From the NCBI GenBank assembly GCA_018267285.1, contig JAFDYU010000014.1:62001-126000 (forward strand): a stretch of 64,000 nt of DNA, in the 5' to 3' direction. The stretch comes from Bacteroidota bacterium (lineage in GTDB: Bacteria; Bacteroidota; Bacteroidia; Cytophagales; Cyclobacteriaceae). The notes under the pieces were generated by a model. That model searched no databases. It saw only the letters and a program-made list of their open reading frames with translations, and was not told the DNA's origin. Numbering within the stretch: the stretch's first letter is position 1; every line of letters starts with the position of its first letter. Of the stretch, positions 51,766 to 59,806 are shown in pieces. Made by a program: the position numbers and the translations under genes.

Positions 51766-52590
51766 TTAAACTATTTCTAAAAAAGCCACAATAAACGGAG
51801 CAGAAATAAAAAGTCCATCGAAACGATCGAGAAAACCGCCATGGCCGGGTAAACTGTCGCCACTGTCTTTGATGGAGATGCTTCGCTTCAACAGCGATTC
51901 CACCAAATCTCCATACGTTCCGCCCACAATAATTATCCACCCGATGCACAGCCACTGCCACGGTGCCAGCGAAGTAAAATAAACCGAAGAACCGTACGCG
52001 AAGACCATGGCCAAGATGGCGCCTCCTACAAATCCCTCCCACGATTTCTTGGGCGAGATGCGCTCGAATAATTTGCGCTTGCCAAAAAAAGTACCGGCAA
52101 AGTAGGCGCCTGTATCGGTAGCCCATAAAATGAGGAGGCAACCCAAAATAATTTCGTAGTTGTACCGATGTGCTTCAAACACGGCCATGTTCAGCAGGGC
52201 AAAAGGAACGGCTGTATAGAAAATGCCAAGCACTGTGAAAGCGATATTGGTAAAAGGCTTGCGTTCTAATCGTTTATAAAGTTTGATGATAAACATTATG
52301 CAGACCAGCGGAAAAAAAAGAAAAAAGTACTTTGAGGGCAACGTGCCACGGGCGATGAAAAAAGATAGGGAGAAAATTATCAGGCCACTTACTATTCCAA
52401 ATGTCTTTTGTGGAACCAGGCCATCGATACCCGAAAGTTTGTAAAACTCCAACAACGAAAACAAAACGATAATAAAAAAAATAGCAAAGTAAAACCATTC
52501 ACTCAGCACGATACCCAAAATAATGGCAAACGCACCGAGTAAGCCGGTGGCCAGCCGCGGGAGCAAGTTGCTGAATTTTTTATCGGCCAT
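51766..52590 (-). CDS. cdsA: Phosphatidate cytidylyltransferase
   Basis: A 274-residue multi-pass membrane enzyme that makes CDP-diacylglycerol for phospholipid synthesis. The CDS signature is present near the C-terminus: VESLLKRSISIKDSGDSLPG then HGGFLDRFDG. At least seven hydrophobic helices precede it, and LWATDTGAYFAGTFFGKRKL lies in the middle. The first 10 bases of the gene overlap the CPBP protease gene's end (11-base overlap), which suggests coupled translation. A long minus-strand frame at 51704-52141 is only a shadow of this gene. Confidence 0.94.
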   Translation of the reverse strand: MADKKFSNLLPRLATGLLGAFAIILGIVLSEWFYFAIFFIIVLFSLLEFYKLSGIDGLVPQKTFGIVSGLIIFSLSFFIARGTLPSKYFFLFFPLVCIMFIIKLYKRLERKPFTNIAFTVLGIFYTAVPFALLNMAVFEAHRYNYEIILGCLLILWATDTGAYFAGTFFGKRKLFERISPKKSWEGFVGGAILAMVFAYGSSVYFTSLAPWQWLCIGWIIIVGGTYGDLVESLLKRSISIKDSGDSLPGHGGFLDRFDGLFISAPFIVAFLEIV

Positions 52591-53506
52591 CGGTAATTAT
52601 TTTCTTGTCGAAGAAATTCTTGAAATAATAAATCAATGCAGCGGTAAGTACGGCAAAAATTAAAATTGCAGGCCACGGTGCTGCATCGGCCGACTCAATA
52701 TCCACATCAACTACACCGCGCTGATTTAAATAAACCATAATCACCGAAAACCCATTGTTAACGATATGCGCAAACATGGGTACCAAAATATTTCCCGACC
52801 AATAATACAAATAACCAAAGAGCCCGCCCAGCAACATGCGGGGAACAAATCCAAAAAACTGAAAATGAATGGCACTGAACAAAAATGCGGATGCCCAAAT
52901 GGCTACGTGGATATTGTTTGTTCCTCTGAAAAGCTCGGTCTGTATAATACCCCTAAACAACATTTCTTCGCAAACGCCCGCCAGTACTGCAATCACCGCA
53001 AACGCAATCATAAATTCGCCAACCGATTTAAAGTTGACCAGCAACTTCGTGAGCAGGGCAAGCTCATCTTCTTTTGTGCGCGCCCAGGTTTCGAACGATT
53101 TTAAAAACTCCGGAAAATGAATTTGCTGATTCCATTGGATGATAGCCGAATCTACTACGGAGAATGAAAGCACAATACCCACAACCAGCGGTACGGATAT
53201 CCAATAAAATTTCCGGTCGATAAAAAAACTAATCCGCTTTCTGCGGATCAGATTCCAGGCTAAAAAAGGGAAAACAAAAAAAGTAAAAACAGAAACAACC
53301 CCTTGCATCACCATCATCGGCATGGCAATGTCGGTGTCTCCCAAATTTTGGATTGCCTCGAAAAAATTTCCTTCACCCTGATAAAGCATCGAACCAATTA
53401 ACATTCCAAGAGCAGAGCTAAACACAAGCCCGATGGCTCCACTGAAGAAGACCCCCATTAAGGTAACCCAAACCGGTTTTTCTGATAACTCGTTCATGGC
53501 CATCAA
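52580..53506 (-). CDS. CPBP-family intramembrane metalloprotease (CAAX protease/bacteriocin-processing type)
   Basis: A 308-residue membrane protein with about eight helices. The abortive-infection/CPBP motifs are in order: GVCEEMLFRGIIQ (glutamate pair and arginine), FLFSAIHFQFFGF, and FAHIVNNGFSV. These supply the metal ligands of the intramembrane glutamic protease fold. Substrates in bacteria are mostly unknown; the eukaryotic relatives process CAAX proteins. It overlaps cdsA by 11 bases at its stop. Upstream it is divergent from dusB, with a -7 box for dusB only 17 bases from this start codon. Confidence 0.9.
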   Translation of the reverse strand: MMAMNELSEKPVWVTLMGVFFSGAIGLVFSSALGMLIGSMLYQGEGNFFEAIQNLGDTDIAMPMMVMQGVVSVFTFFVFPFLAWNLIRRKRISFFIDRKFYWISVPLVVGIVLSFSVVDSAIIQWNQQIHFPEFLKSFETWARTKEDELALLTKLLVNFKSVGEFMIAFAVIAVLAGVCEEMLFRGIIQTELFRGTNNIHVAIWASAFLFSAIHFQFFGFVPRMLLGGLFGYLYYWSGNILVPMFAHIVNNGFSVIMVYLNQRGVVDVDIESADAAPWPAILIFAVLTAALIYYFKNFFDKKIITDGR

Positions 53507-53522
53507 ATAAATTGAATAATGC

Positions 53523-53530
53523 TAACTTTG
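53523..53530 (+). promoter_or_regulatory. Putative -7 box of dusB
   Basis: TAACTTTG matches TAnnTTTG and is followed by CAGCC, like the CAG that follows the rpsL and rpsT boxes. It lies 39 bases before the GTG proposed as the dusB start. It falls inside the longest open dusB frame, which argues against the earlier TTG. No TTG sits at the -33 distance. Confidence 0.5.
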
Positions 53531-53568
53531 CAGCCGCAAACAACGCGGTTTTCATTGAATTAACCAAC

Positions 53569-54558
53569 GTGGCAAAGATCGGCAATATAGATTTGGGCGA
53601 TTTCCCGCTTTTGCTCGCACCGATGGAGGATGTGAGCGACCCGCCTTTTCGTGCCGTGTGCAAAGAAGGTGGCGCTGATTTAATGTACACCGAGTTTATC
53701 TCTTCCGAAGGACTGATACGCCACGCAGCCAAAAGCAAACAGAAACTAGACATTTTTGAATACGAACGCCCCATTGGCATCCAGCTATTTGGCGGTGACA
53801 TCGGCAACATGGCCGAGTCGGCAAAAATTGCAACCGAAGTAAACCCGGATTTGATCGACATTAACTACGGCTGCCCGGTAAAAGCCGTGGCCTGCCGCGG
53901 GGCGGGAGCTGCGTTGCTTCAGGATATCCCAAAGATGGTGAAGATGACGGAAGAAGTAGTGAAAGCAACGCACCTTCCGGTTACCGTAAAAACACGTCTG
54001 GGCTGGGATGAGCAGACCAAAAATATTGTGGAGGTAGCCGAACGTCTGCAAGACATAGGCATCCAGGCGCTTACCGTGCACGGACGCACACGCGTGCAGA
54101 TGTACAAGGGCGAAGCCAACTGGGACCTCATTGGCAAGATCAAAGAAAACCCACGCATGCACATTCCCATTTTTGGCAATGGCGATATGGACTCGCCCGA
54201 AAAAGTTGCCGAATATAAAAACCGATATGGCGTAGATGGCGTGATGATCGGCCGTGCCTCAATTGGCTACCCCTGGATTTTCAGGGAGGTGAAAAATTTT
54301 CTATCTACGGGCGAAAAACTTGAGCCCCCCTCGATTAATGAGCGAGTGGATGCCGCAAAAAAACATGTTGAGTTTTCCATCCGGTGGAAGGGACCTCGGC
54401 TGGGTGTATTCGAAATGCGCAGGCACTACTCTAATTATTTTAAATCGCTCCCCGATTTCAAACCCTTCCGTACGCAACTGGTTGAAGCCGCCACAGCTGA
54501 AGAAGTTTATGCGTTGCTCGAACAAGTCAAAGAATTCTACGCCCTGTCGTTGGCCTAA
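53569..54558 (+). CDS. dusB: tRNA-dihydrouridine synthase
   Basis: A 329-residue flavin enzyme that reduces uridine to dihydrouridine in tRNA D loops. The preferred GTG start gives MAKIGNIDLGDFPLLLAPME, the usual N-terminus; a TTG at 53512 would add 19 atypical residues and lies upstream of a -7 box. Motifs are INYGCPVKAV (catalytic Cys102), TVKTRLGWD, LTVHGRTRVQMYKGEANWD, and the FMN-binding GNGDM and MIGRASIGYPWIF. The assignment to DusB rather than another Dus is by closest resemblance and is moderately sure. Confidence 0.93.
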   Translation: MAKIGNIDLGDFPLLLAPMEDVSDPPFRAVCKEGGADLMYTEFISSEGLIRHAAKSKQKLDIFEYERPIGIQLFGGDIGNMAESAKIATEVNPDLIDINYGCPVKAVACRGAGAALLQDIPKMVKMTEEVVKATHLPVTVKTRLGWDEQTKNIVEVAERLQDIGIQALTVHGRTRVQMYKGEANWDLIGKIKENPRMHIPIFGNGDMDSPEKVAEYKNRYGVDGVMIGRASIGYPWIFREVKNFLSTGEKLEPPSINERVDAAKKHVEFSIRWKGPRLGVFEMRRHYSNYFKSLPDFKPFRTQLVEAATAEEVYALLEQVKEFYALSLA

Positions 54559-54629
54559 ACATTTCTCTTGTCTAATTGTATTAGTATTCGATAGAATTAG
54601 TTAGTATATTTCTATGTACTGCTTTTTTC

Positions 54630-56753
54630 ATGAGATACAGCGGTTTCTTTTTAAGTATCATCGGTTTTCTTTCGGCTCATGCTCAGCAGTCCGAGATCGA
54701 TAGTCTTGAAAAAATTATTCCCAACACCCCGGACGATAAAAAGATCGAGGTATATCAGGCCATTATTACAAAACTTTGGCTCAACCAGCCCGACACGGCC
54801 ATGCGATATGCACAAGCTGCTGTACAGTTTACAAAAGATCGTACGGCAGGCGAAAAAGCAATTGCTTTTAGAATGAAGGGTGCCGTATTTTTTTACAAAG
54901 ATCAGTACGACTCCTGCATCAAATACAATTATCTGGCGTTAGCCTACTCCGAAGACAGCCGCGATTCAATTTTAATTGCCAATTCAATGAACAACCTGGG
55001 GCTTGCCTTCATGGAAATAGGAAGCTACCCAAGCGCCCTTGAATATTTATTAAAATCGCTTCTTCTCAAAAATAAATTTAAAACTACGATCGGGCTATCG
55101 CGCACACAAAACAATGTTGGTTTAGTGTACAACGAATTAAAGCAATACAATAAAGCCCGCGAGTTTTTTAAGCTTGCTTTGGACGTGGCCAAAAGCAAAA
55201 ATTATATCGATGGCCAAATATATTCGCTCAACAATATTGGATTGGCCTACTTGGATGAAGGCAAGCCCACCGAGGCGCATCCTTTCTTTAACGAAGCAGA
55301 ACAAGTAGCCCGTGCCACAAACAACTCGGTTGATGAATCCACAACCTATTGTGGATTGGGAAGGGTAGCCATGGAGGCCGGACTTTTTGTCGAGGCCAAA
55401 GATTACTTGCACCGTTCGCTGAAAATCAGAAAACGACTTAATGAAACAGCCGGAATGGCAGAAGTGTATTTTTATTTAGGCACACTTTTTAAAAAAGCAG
55501 GAGCAACAGATTCAACACTTTTTTATTTTAGGCTTAGTCAAAAGCTTGCCGCCTCATCGCATTCGCCAGACATCCAGATTATGAGTTATCAGGCTATCGC
55601 TTCTCTTTTTCAACACCTAAATAACTACGACAGCGCTTATTTCTATCAATCAAAATTCATCGCTTTACGCGACAGTTTGTTTAACGAATCTATGCTGAGG
55701 AGCATGAACAACGTGCAGCTACAAATGAAAGACCAGGAAGCCTCGATTAAATTGCAAGAGAAAGACCGTGAAATAAGTTTCCGTAAAATGATTGCCTACT
55801 TTATCGGGGCCTTCGCGCTGGTTATCATGCTTGCTGCCGTAGGTTTTTATCGAAGCCGAAACCGCGAACGAAAATTAAAGGAAGTTTTGTGGCAAAAAAA
55901 TGATGAAATCGAACAACAGAAAGAAGAGTTGCTGCTGAACAACGAGCAACTGGCCAATGCGCATGAAATCATATCCAAACAAAACACCGAGCTTGAAGAA
56001 TTCAACAGGCAGCTTCAAACTGCGGTGGTTAGCCGCACACAAGAACTAGAACTTGCCAACCGGGAGTTGAACCTCGTTAACCTGGAGCTCGACAATTTCA
56101 TCTATCGGTCTTCGCATGATATTAAAGGCCCGCTCGTTCGGCTAATTGGCTTGTGCCACGTAGCCTTGCTCGATGTTGCTGATACGAAGGCAAGGGATTA
56201 CCTATCCATGTTGAATGAGGCGGCACAAAACCTGAGTGATATTTTCGATCGGCTCCGAACAGTGAGCTATATCAACTCCATTTCATTATCCAGCGAAAAA
56301 ATTGAATTTAATGAGATCATAGAAAAAGTAAAAGACAAACTAAAGTCCTTGGATGGCTTCCATGAAATTTCCTTCAATGAAAATATTGAGCGCATGGAAT
56401 TTAAATCGGACCCCACGGTAATCGAGACTATTTTTTACAACATGATGGAGAATGCGGTCAAGTTTCAAAAGAAATCGGCAGAGTTTATCAAATTCGTTGC
56501 AATTACCATAAAACGCGAGAACGGATCGGTGCATGTAAATTTTATGGATAATGGCATTGGCATTCGCACTGCCAATGAAAACGAAATCTTCAATATGTTC
56601 AACCGTGCCGCACTCGAACACAAAAACATAGGCCTGGGACTGTACATTGTAAAGCAGTGTGCTGCCCGGCTGAATGGAACCATCCGCATTGTACCCAACT
56701 CTCAACGCTACACAGAATTTGAGTTAAGCCTCCCCTTCCGAAGTTCAAATTAA
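54630..56753 (+). CDS. TPR-containing membrane sensor histidine kinase
   Basis: A 707-residue sensor like the one at 29 kb. The signal peptide ends near residue 19 (SAHAQQ). About 30-375 holds TPR repeats, including NNLGLAFMEIGSYPSALEYL and NNIGLAYLDEGKPTEAHPFF. One transmembrane helix (about 388-410) and a coiled coil (about 415-480) follow. The kinase core has SSHDIKGPLVRL (His496), NMMENAVKF, DNGIGI and IGLGLYIVK. No receiver domain or partner regulator is adjacent. It converges with the lysoplasmalogenase gene, overlapping by 4 bases at the stops. Confidence 0.92.
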   Translation: MRYSGFFLSIIGFLSAHAQQSEIDSLEKIIPNTPDDKKIEVYQAIITKLWLNQPDTAMRYAQAAVQFTKDRTAGEKAIAFRMKGAVFFYKDQYDSCIKYNYLALAYSEDSRDSILIANSMNNLGLAFMEIGSYPSALEYLLKSLLLKNKFKTTIGLSRTQNNVGLVYNELKQYNKAREFFKLALDVAKSKNYIDGQIYSLNNIGLAYLDEGKPTEAHPFFNEAEQVARATNNSVDESTTYCGLGRVAMEAGLFVEAKDYLHRSLKIRKRLNETAGMAEVYFYLGTLFKKAGATDSTLFYFRLSQKLAASSHSPDIQIMSYQAIASLFQHLNNYDSAYFYQSKFIALRDSLFNESMLRSMNNVQLQMKDQEASIKLQEKDREISFRKMIAYFIGAFALVIMLAAVGFYRSRNRERKLKEVLWQKNDEIEQQKEELLLNNEQLANAHEIISKQNTELEEFNRQLQTAVVSRTQELELANRELNLVNLELDNFIYRSSHDIKGPLVRLIGLCHVALLDVADTKARDYLSMLNEAAQNLSDIFDRLRTVSYINSISLSSEKIEFNEIIEKVKDKLKSLDGFHEISFNENIERMEFKSDPTVIETIFYNMMENAVKFQKKSAEFIKFVAITIKRENGSVHVNFMDNGIGIRTANENEIFNMFNRAALEHKNIGLGLYIVKQCAARLNGTIRIVPNSQRYTEFELSLPFRSSN

Positions 56754-57421
56754 GTTTTAACGCTTTGGTGTGCCAACACACCTTCCACAATAAAATAAAC
56801 GGCAGCCATATACGTGACAATAATTAGAATTCCGGCATATAAAAACGGATGAAGGAATTTATTGATGGCGAGCATCGAATCGGAGGCCATAAAAAACAGA
56901 GCACCAATCAACACATTCCAAAAACTGGATGTTGTGGTAAAACCATACCGGAAAATTGATTGGAGCACCATGATGGTTAAAACCAACGCGTACACCATCA
57001 CCGGAATTTTTAATGCACTCAACGTAGGGTATAAAATTGTAATGAGGCCTGTACCCATTAACACAATGGGAAATGAGGCGCGCATTTTCTGGGGGCCACT
57101 CAAACCTTCTCCTTGTACCTCGCGCAATTGGTTGTACAGAATTATTAAAAGAATATGGGCAACTAAAAAAGCACCAAGCCCTGCCATAAAATAAAATTCG
57201 TTCAAATGATCGAACAACAAGAACACATCGCCCAACCAGCAAAAGAAAAGCGCTCCGATAAAACCACGGTAAACAAGCGCGGTACTTTTCCAATAGTAAA
57301 TCAACAACGAAAAAACAATCATAGGCTTTGCAATAAAATGTAGCGTAGGCCAATGAAACACTTGCGCTATAATTTCTGCAACAGCAACGGTAACGAATAA
57401 AAAACGAAAGCTTTTATTCAT
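56750..57421 (-). CDS. Lysoplasmalogenase (YhhN family)
   Basis: A 223-residue protein with about eight hydrophobic helices filling the chain, as in the YhhN/TMEM86 family, whose characterised members cleave the vinyl-ether bond of lysoplasmalogens. Visible family segments are FIAKPMIVFSLLIYYW, FFCWLGDVFLLF, FLVAHILLIILYN, and GALFFMASDSMLAINKF. Conserved acidic residues lie in GDVFLLF and ASDSMLA. Function in this organism is predicted only. It lies 26 bases after the MFS transporter, on the same strand. Confidence 0.85.
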   Translation of the reverse strand: MNKSFRFLFVTVAVAEIIAQVFHWPTLHFIAKPMIVFSLLIYYWKSTALVYRGFIGALFFCWLGDVFLLFDHLNEFYFMAGLGAFLVAHILLIILYNQLREVQGEGLSGPQKMRASFPIVLMGTGLITILYPTLSALKIPVMVYALVLTIMVLQSIFRYGFTTTSSFWNVLIGALFFMASDSMLAINKFLHPFLYAGILIIVTYMAAVYFIVEGVLAHQSVKT

Positions 57422-57447
57422 GCGTATTTTTTGTTCAATATAGAAAT

Positions 57448-58641
57448 TTACAATTCAACATCATCGCGGGCGGGCACAACCATCGGCTGCGGTCTCTGCA
57501 TCAGCAGGAAAACAAAAGCTGCCAGCGAAAACGAAGCACAAATTGTAAAGCAGGTTAAAAAATTAGCAGGTGAGTTGTCATACAACAGCCCGGATATAAA
57601 AGCACCCAAGCCAATACCCAATTCCATGGAAATATACAGCGAGGCAATGCCCCTTCCGCGGTGTTCTTCATGGCTCAAATCCGTAGCCCACGCCAGCAGC
57701 GTTGGCGAAGTGGAACCCTGCGCAAGTCCGTATAAACTGATGCCGAGCATCAACACCCATTGCCGGTTTGCAAACCCGATCACCAACATGGAAACCGCAA
57801 TCAAGGCTATTGTTGTTTTCAACACCGGAATCCGGCCGTAGATATCGGATGCCTTCCCCGCGATGAGCCGCACAAGCATGGAAGCCATGGTAAGAAAAGT
57901 AAAAACCAGCCCTTTATTTTGGATGCCGAGATGTTTTCCAAAATCGGGTAGCAAGGTGTAAACTGCACCGTATGCATACGCACCCAAAACCATCACAACG
58001 CAGGGGGCAATCACCCGGGGTTCAAACAGATCTTTCTTATTTATTTTCAGCAACGCAAAAGAAACTTCATGCTTTTCTGATTTTAAAGTTTCGCGCAGTC
58101 CAAGAGTAATTGCTATAGCAACAAAAGCAAAGAACGAAGAGAGGTAAAACATGGCGTTCAGCCCAAACAGGTTGGCAACTGCCCCACCAACAGCCGGCCC
58201 GCTTGCCATACCGATGGCTCCGGCCGTACCGATAAAGCCCATCGCTTCGCCACGCCTGTGGTCGGGGATCACATCCGATACATAAGCCGAAACTCCGGTA
58301 GGTGAAAAGCCGGTGGAGAATCCATGGAAAATCCGAAGCAGGAAAAACCCATAAAGTGTTGTGAGTACTGGATAAAACAGGCTGCAGATCAAACACACCA
58401 CTCCGCCAAAAATAATTACAGGTTTTCGCCCGAGGCGGTCGGCAAGCTTGCCGCTAAAAGGCCTAGAAATCATGGCGGTGAGCGTAAACAAGGAAATGAT
58501 TAAACCTTTGTAATCTGCTCCGCCAAGTCGGGTGAGAAACTCAGGCAATTCCGGAATTATCATGTTGAAGCTGGCAAAGAACAACAGCGCACTGATGCAC
58601 AGCAGCCAGAATTGCGAGGTATAGACCCTTGTTGTAGCCAC
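57448..58641 (-). CDS. Major facilitator superfamily transporter
   Basis: A 397-residue 12-helix transporter. The loop between helices 2 and 3 has the MFS signature GKLADRLGRKP (about 60-70). Further on are GFIGTAGAIGMASGPAVGGA, typical of helix 5 in drug/sugar efflux permeases, and the second-half motif IAGKASDIYGRIP. The long middle loop is polar. Substrate is not predictable; efflux or sugar transport are both possible. It lies between rpsT (past its terminator) and lysoplasmalogenase. Confidence 0.92.
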   Translation of the reverse strand: MATTRVYTSQFWLLCISALLFFASFNMIIPELPEFLTRLGGADYKGLIISLFTLTAMISRPFSGKLADRLGRKPVIIFGGVVCLICSLFYPVLTTLYGFFLLRIFHGFSTGFSPTGVSAYVSDVIPDHRRGEAMGFIGTAGAIGMASGPAVGGAVANLFGLNAMFYLSSFFAFVAIAITLGLRETLKSEKHEVSFALLKINKKDLFEPRVIAPCVVMVLGAYAYGAVYTLLPDFGKHLGIQNKGLVFTFLTMASMLVRLIAGKASDIYGRIPVLKTTIALIAVSMLVIGFANRQWVLMLGISLYGLAQGSTSPTLLAWATDLSHEEHRGRGIASLYISMELGIGLGAFISGLLYDNSPANFLTCFTICASFSLAAFVFLLMQRPQPMVVPARDDVEL

Positions 58642-58651
58642 GTTACTAAAT

Positions 58652-58683
58652 AAAAAAACCCTCCCCTGCGGGGCAAGGAAGGG
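58652..58683 (-). terminator. Rho-independent terminator of rpsT
   Basis: On the minus strand CCCTTCCTTGCCCC-GCA-GGGGAGGG forms a GC-rich hairpin with a short internal bulge, immediately followed by seven Ts. It lies 27 bases past the rpsT stop and 10 bases before the MFS start. Confidence 0.75.
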
Positions 58684-58710
58684 AAAAATGAAAATGGTGG
58701 ATCACCGGAT

Positions 58711-58965
58711 CTACGCCAGAGCGTTAACCTTTTTGGTAAGGCGGCTCTTTTGGTTGGCTGCTTTCTTCCAGTGGATGATGTTTTTCTTTGCTAATTTATC
58801 GAGCATGGAAGTCACTTCGTTGAGGAGCGCCTGAGCCTCGTCTTTCTTAGTGGCTTTCAATAATTTGGTCACTTTGGTGCGCGTAGATTTATGCTGGTAG
58901 CGGTTGCGCTCAGCTTTCTTCTTGTTTGCCCTGATTCTTTTCTCTGCCGACTTGTGATTTGCCAT
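58711..58965 (-). CDS. rpsT: 30S ribosomal protein S20
   Basis: An 84-residue bS20, a helical primary 16S rRNA-binding protein. The N-terminus MANHKSAEKRIRANKKKAER is typical, the basic character is high, and the length is standard. It stands alone as a monocistronic gene with its own promoter and terminator, as in many bacteria. The downstream neighbour on the same strand is an unrelated MFS gene. Confidence 0.96.
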   Translation of the reverse strand: MANHKSAEKRIRANKKKAERNRYQHKSTRTKVTKLLKATKKDEAQALLNEVTSMLDKLAKKNIIHWKKAANQKSRLTKKVNALA

Positions 58966-58990
58966 AATTATGGTTTTCTAAAAAGGACTG

Positions 58991-59021
58991 CAAAATTAGA
59001 AACTTTGATCGACTTTACAAA
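58991..59021 (-). promoter_or_regulatory. Bacteroidota-type promoter of rpsT
   Basis: On the minus strand TTTG (59018-59021), a 19-base spacer, and TAATTTTG (58991-58998) make a full consensus TTTG-N19-TAnnTTTG. The -7 box continues into CAGTCCTT, as at the rpsL promoter. It lies 26 bases before the start codon. Confidence 0.75.
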
Positions 59022-59119
59022 ACATGATCTAAGGAAATCGAAATATGGCCTCATTGGCAGTTAATTCACAAATTAATGTAAAATCAGAAGCCGCTGCTTT
59101 CATAAAACGAAAATCAGTT

Positions 59120-59494
59120 TTAACTGAGCACTATTGCTTCGTAGGCTTCATTCAATTTTCTATCGAATGTCCACAGGGATAAATTGTGTTTCAGTACCGC
59201 TGATAAAATATAACTATCAATCAGCCCAACTCCTTTATTGATCAATTTATACTTACTCGAATTCTTGCCTGCTTCTATAAATAATCCAATTTCATCTACT
59301 TTGGGCAAATGGGCCCAAAATTCAAGAATCAACTTTTCTTCACTTTCATTTTTGATGCCTTGAAGCAATTCCCCAAATACACAACTCAGTGCAATTACTT
59401 CATTATTCTCAATCAAAATTTCAAGTTTGTGAGAAAGTTGACGATCGGATTGGCGAAGGAAATCAATCCATACTGACGTGTCGACCAATAGCAT
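59120..59494 (-). CDS. vapC: VapC-type PIN-domain toxin
   Basis: A 124-residue PIN nuclease, likely an RNase toxin. The four acidic active-site residues are in place: Asp5 (VDTSVW), Glu42 (GELLQG), Asp93 (GLIDSYI) and Asp111 (TFDRKL). Length is typical for VapC. It follows its antitoxin gene by two bases on the same strand, which is the normal type II toxin-antitoxin order. It might be inactive in vivo; sequence shows no disruption. Its RNA target cannot be inferred. Confidence 0.88.
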   Translation of the reverse strand: MLLVDTSVWIDFLRQSDRQLSHKLEILIENNEVIALSCVFGELLQGIKNESEEKLILEFWAHLPKVDEIGLFIEAGKNSSKYKLINKGVGLIDSYILSAVLKHNLSLWTFDRKLNEAYEAIVLS

Positions 59495-59496
59495 TA

Positions 59497-59709
59497 CTAT
59501 TCGCGGTTAGCTTTTCGAATGCCCGTTGCATTAAAACCTTTTGTAAACTCAAATGGATTTCCTTTCAATTTTTTGATTGCTTTTCTTAACCGTTGTCGGT
59601 GAATATAATCGACCAATGCAATTTGCAGGCTTTCGGTAATGTTTTTTCCACCAGACAATTTCCGCACCTCGTTTATCATTTCTTCGGGCAACAGGGCTGT
59701 TACTTTCAT
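59497..59709 (-). CDS. vapB: Ribbon-helix-helix-type antitoxin
   Basis: A 70-residue protein that begins with a ribbon-helix-helix signature (MKVTALLPEEMINEVRKLS, then ITESLQIALVDYIHRQ) and ends in a polar tail that would wrap the PIN toxin. It lies two bases before vapC, so they should be one operon. An inverted repeat covering its promoter region may be its own operator. Naming as vapB is by partnership with the PIN toxin rather than close similarity to a named subfamily. Confidence 0.82.
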   Translation of the reverse strand: MKVTALLPEEMINEVRKLSGGKNITESLQIALVDYIHRQRLRKAIKKLKGNPFEFTKGFNATGIRKANRE

Positions 59710-59723
59710 AAGAATAGTTTATT

Positions 59724-59747
59724 CAAAAATACGATTATCTATCGTAT
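59724..59747 (-). promoter_or_regulatory. Promoter and operator of the toxin-antitoxin pair
   Basis: ATACGAT (59729-59735) and ATCGTAT (59741-59747) form a 7-bp perfect inverted repeat with a 5-base spacer. TATTTTTG on the minus strand (59724-59731) matches the -7 box and overlaps the repeat's near arm. That is the layout expected when a ribbon-helix-helix antitoxin represses its own operon. No consensus -33 element is evident. Confidence 0.55.
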
Positions 59748-59806
59748 AGAAAAATATTAATCAAATCAATTATTCCTTTCGAATAACAAAACATATCTTG
59801 CACCCG

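Noticed and set aside
51704-52141. 145-codon minus-strand frame inside cdsA
   Set aside because: Same strand, different frame from cdsA, whose CDS signature is intact; aromatic/arginine-rich shadow.
54559-54629. Possible hairpin CTAATT...AATTAG after dusB
   Set aside because: Only about 6 bp, AT-rich, no T-run; too weak to call a terminator or operator.
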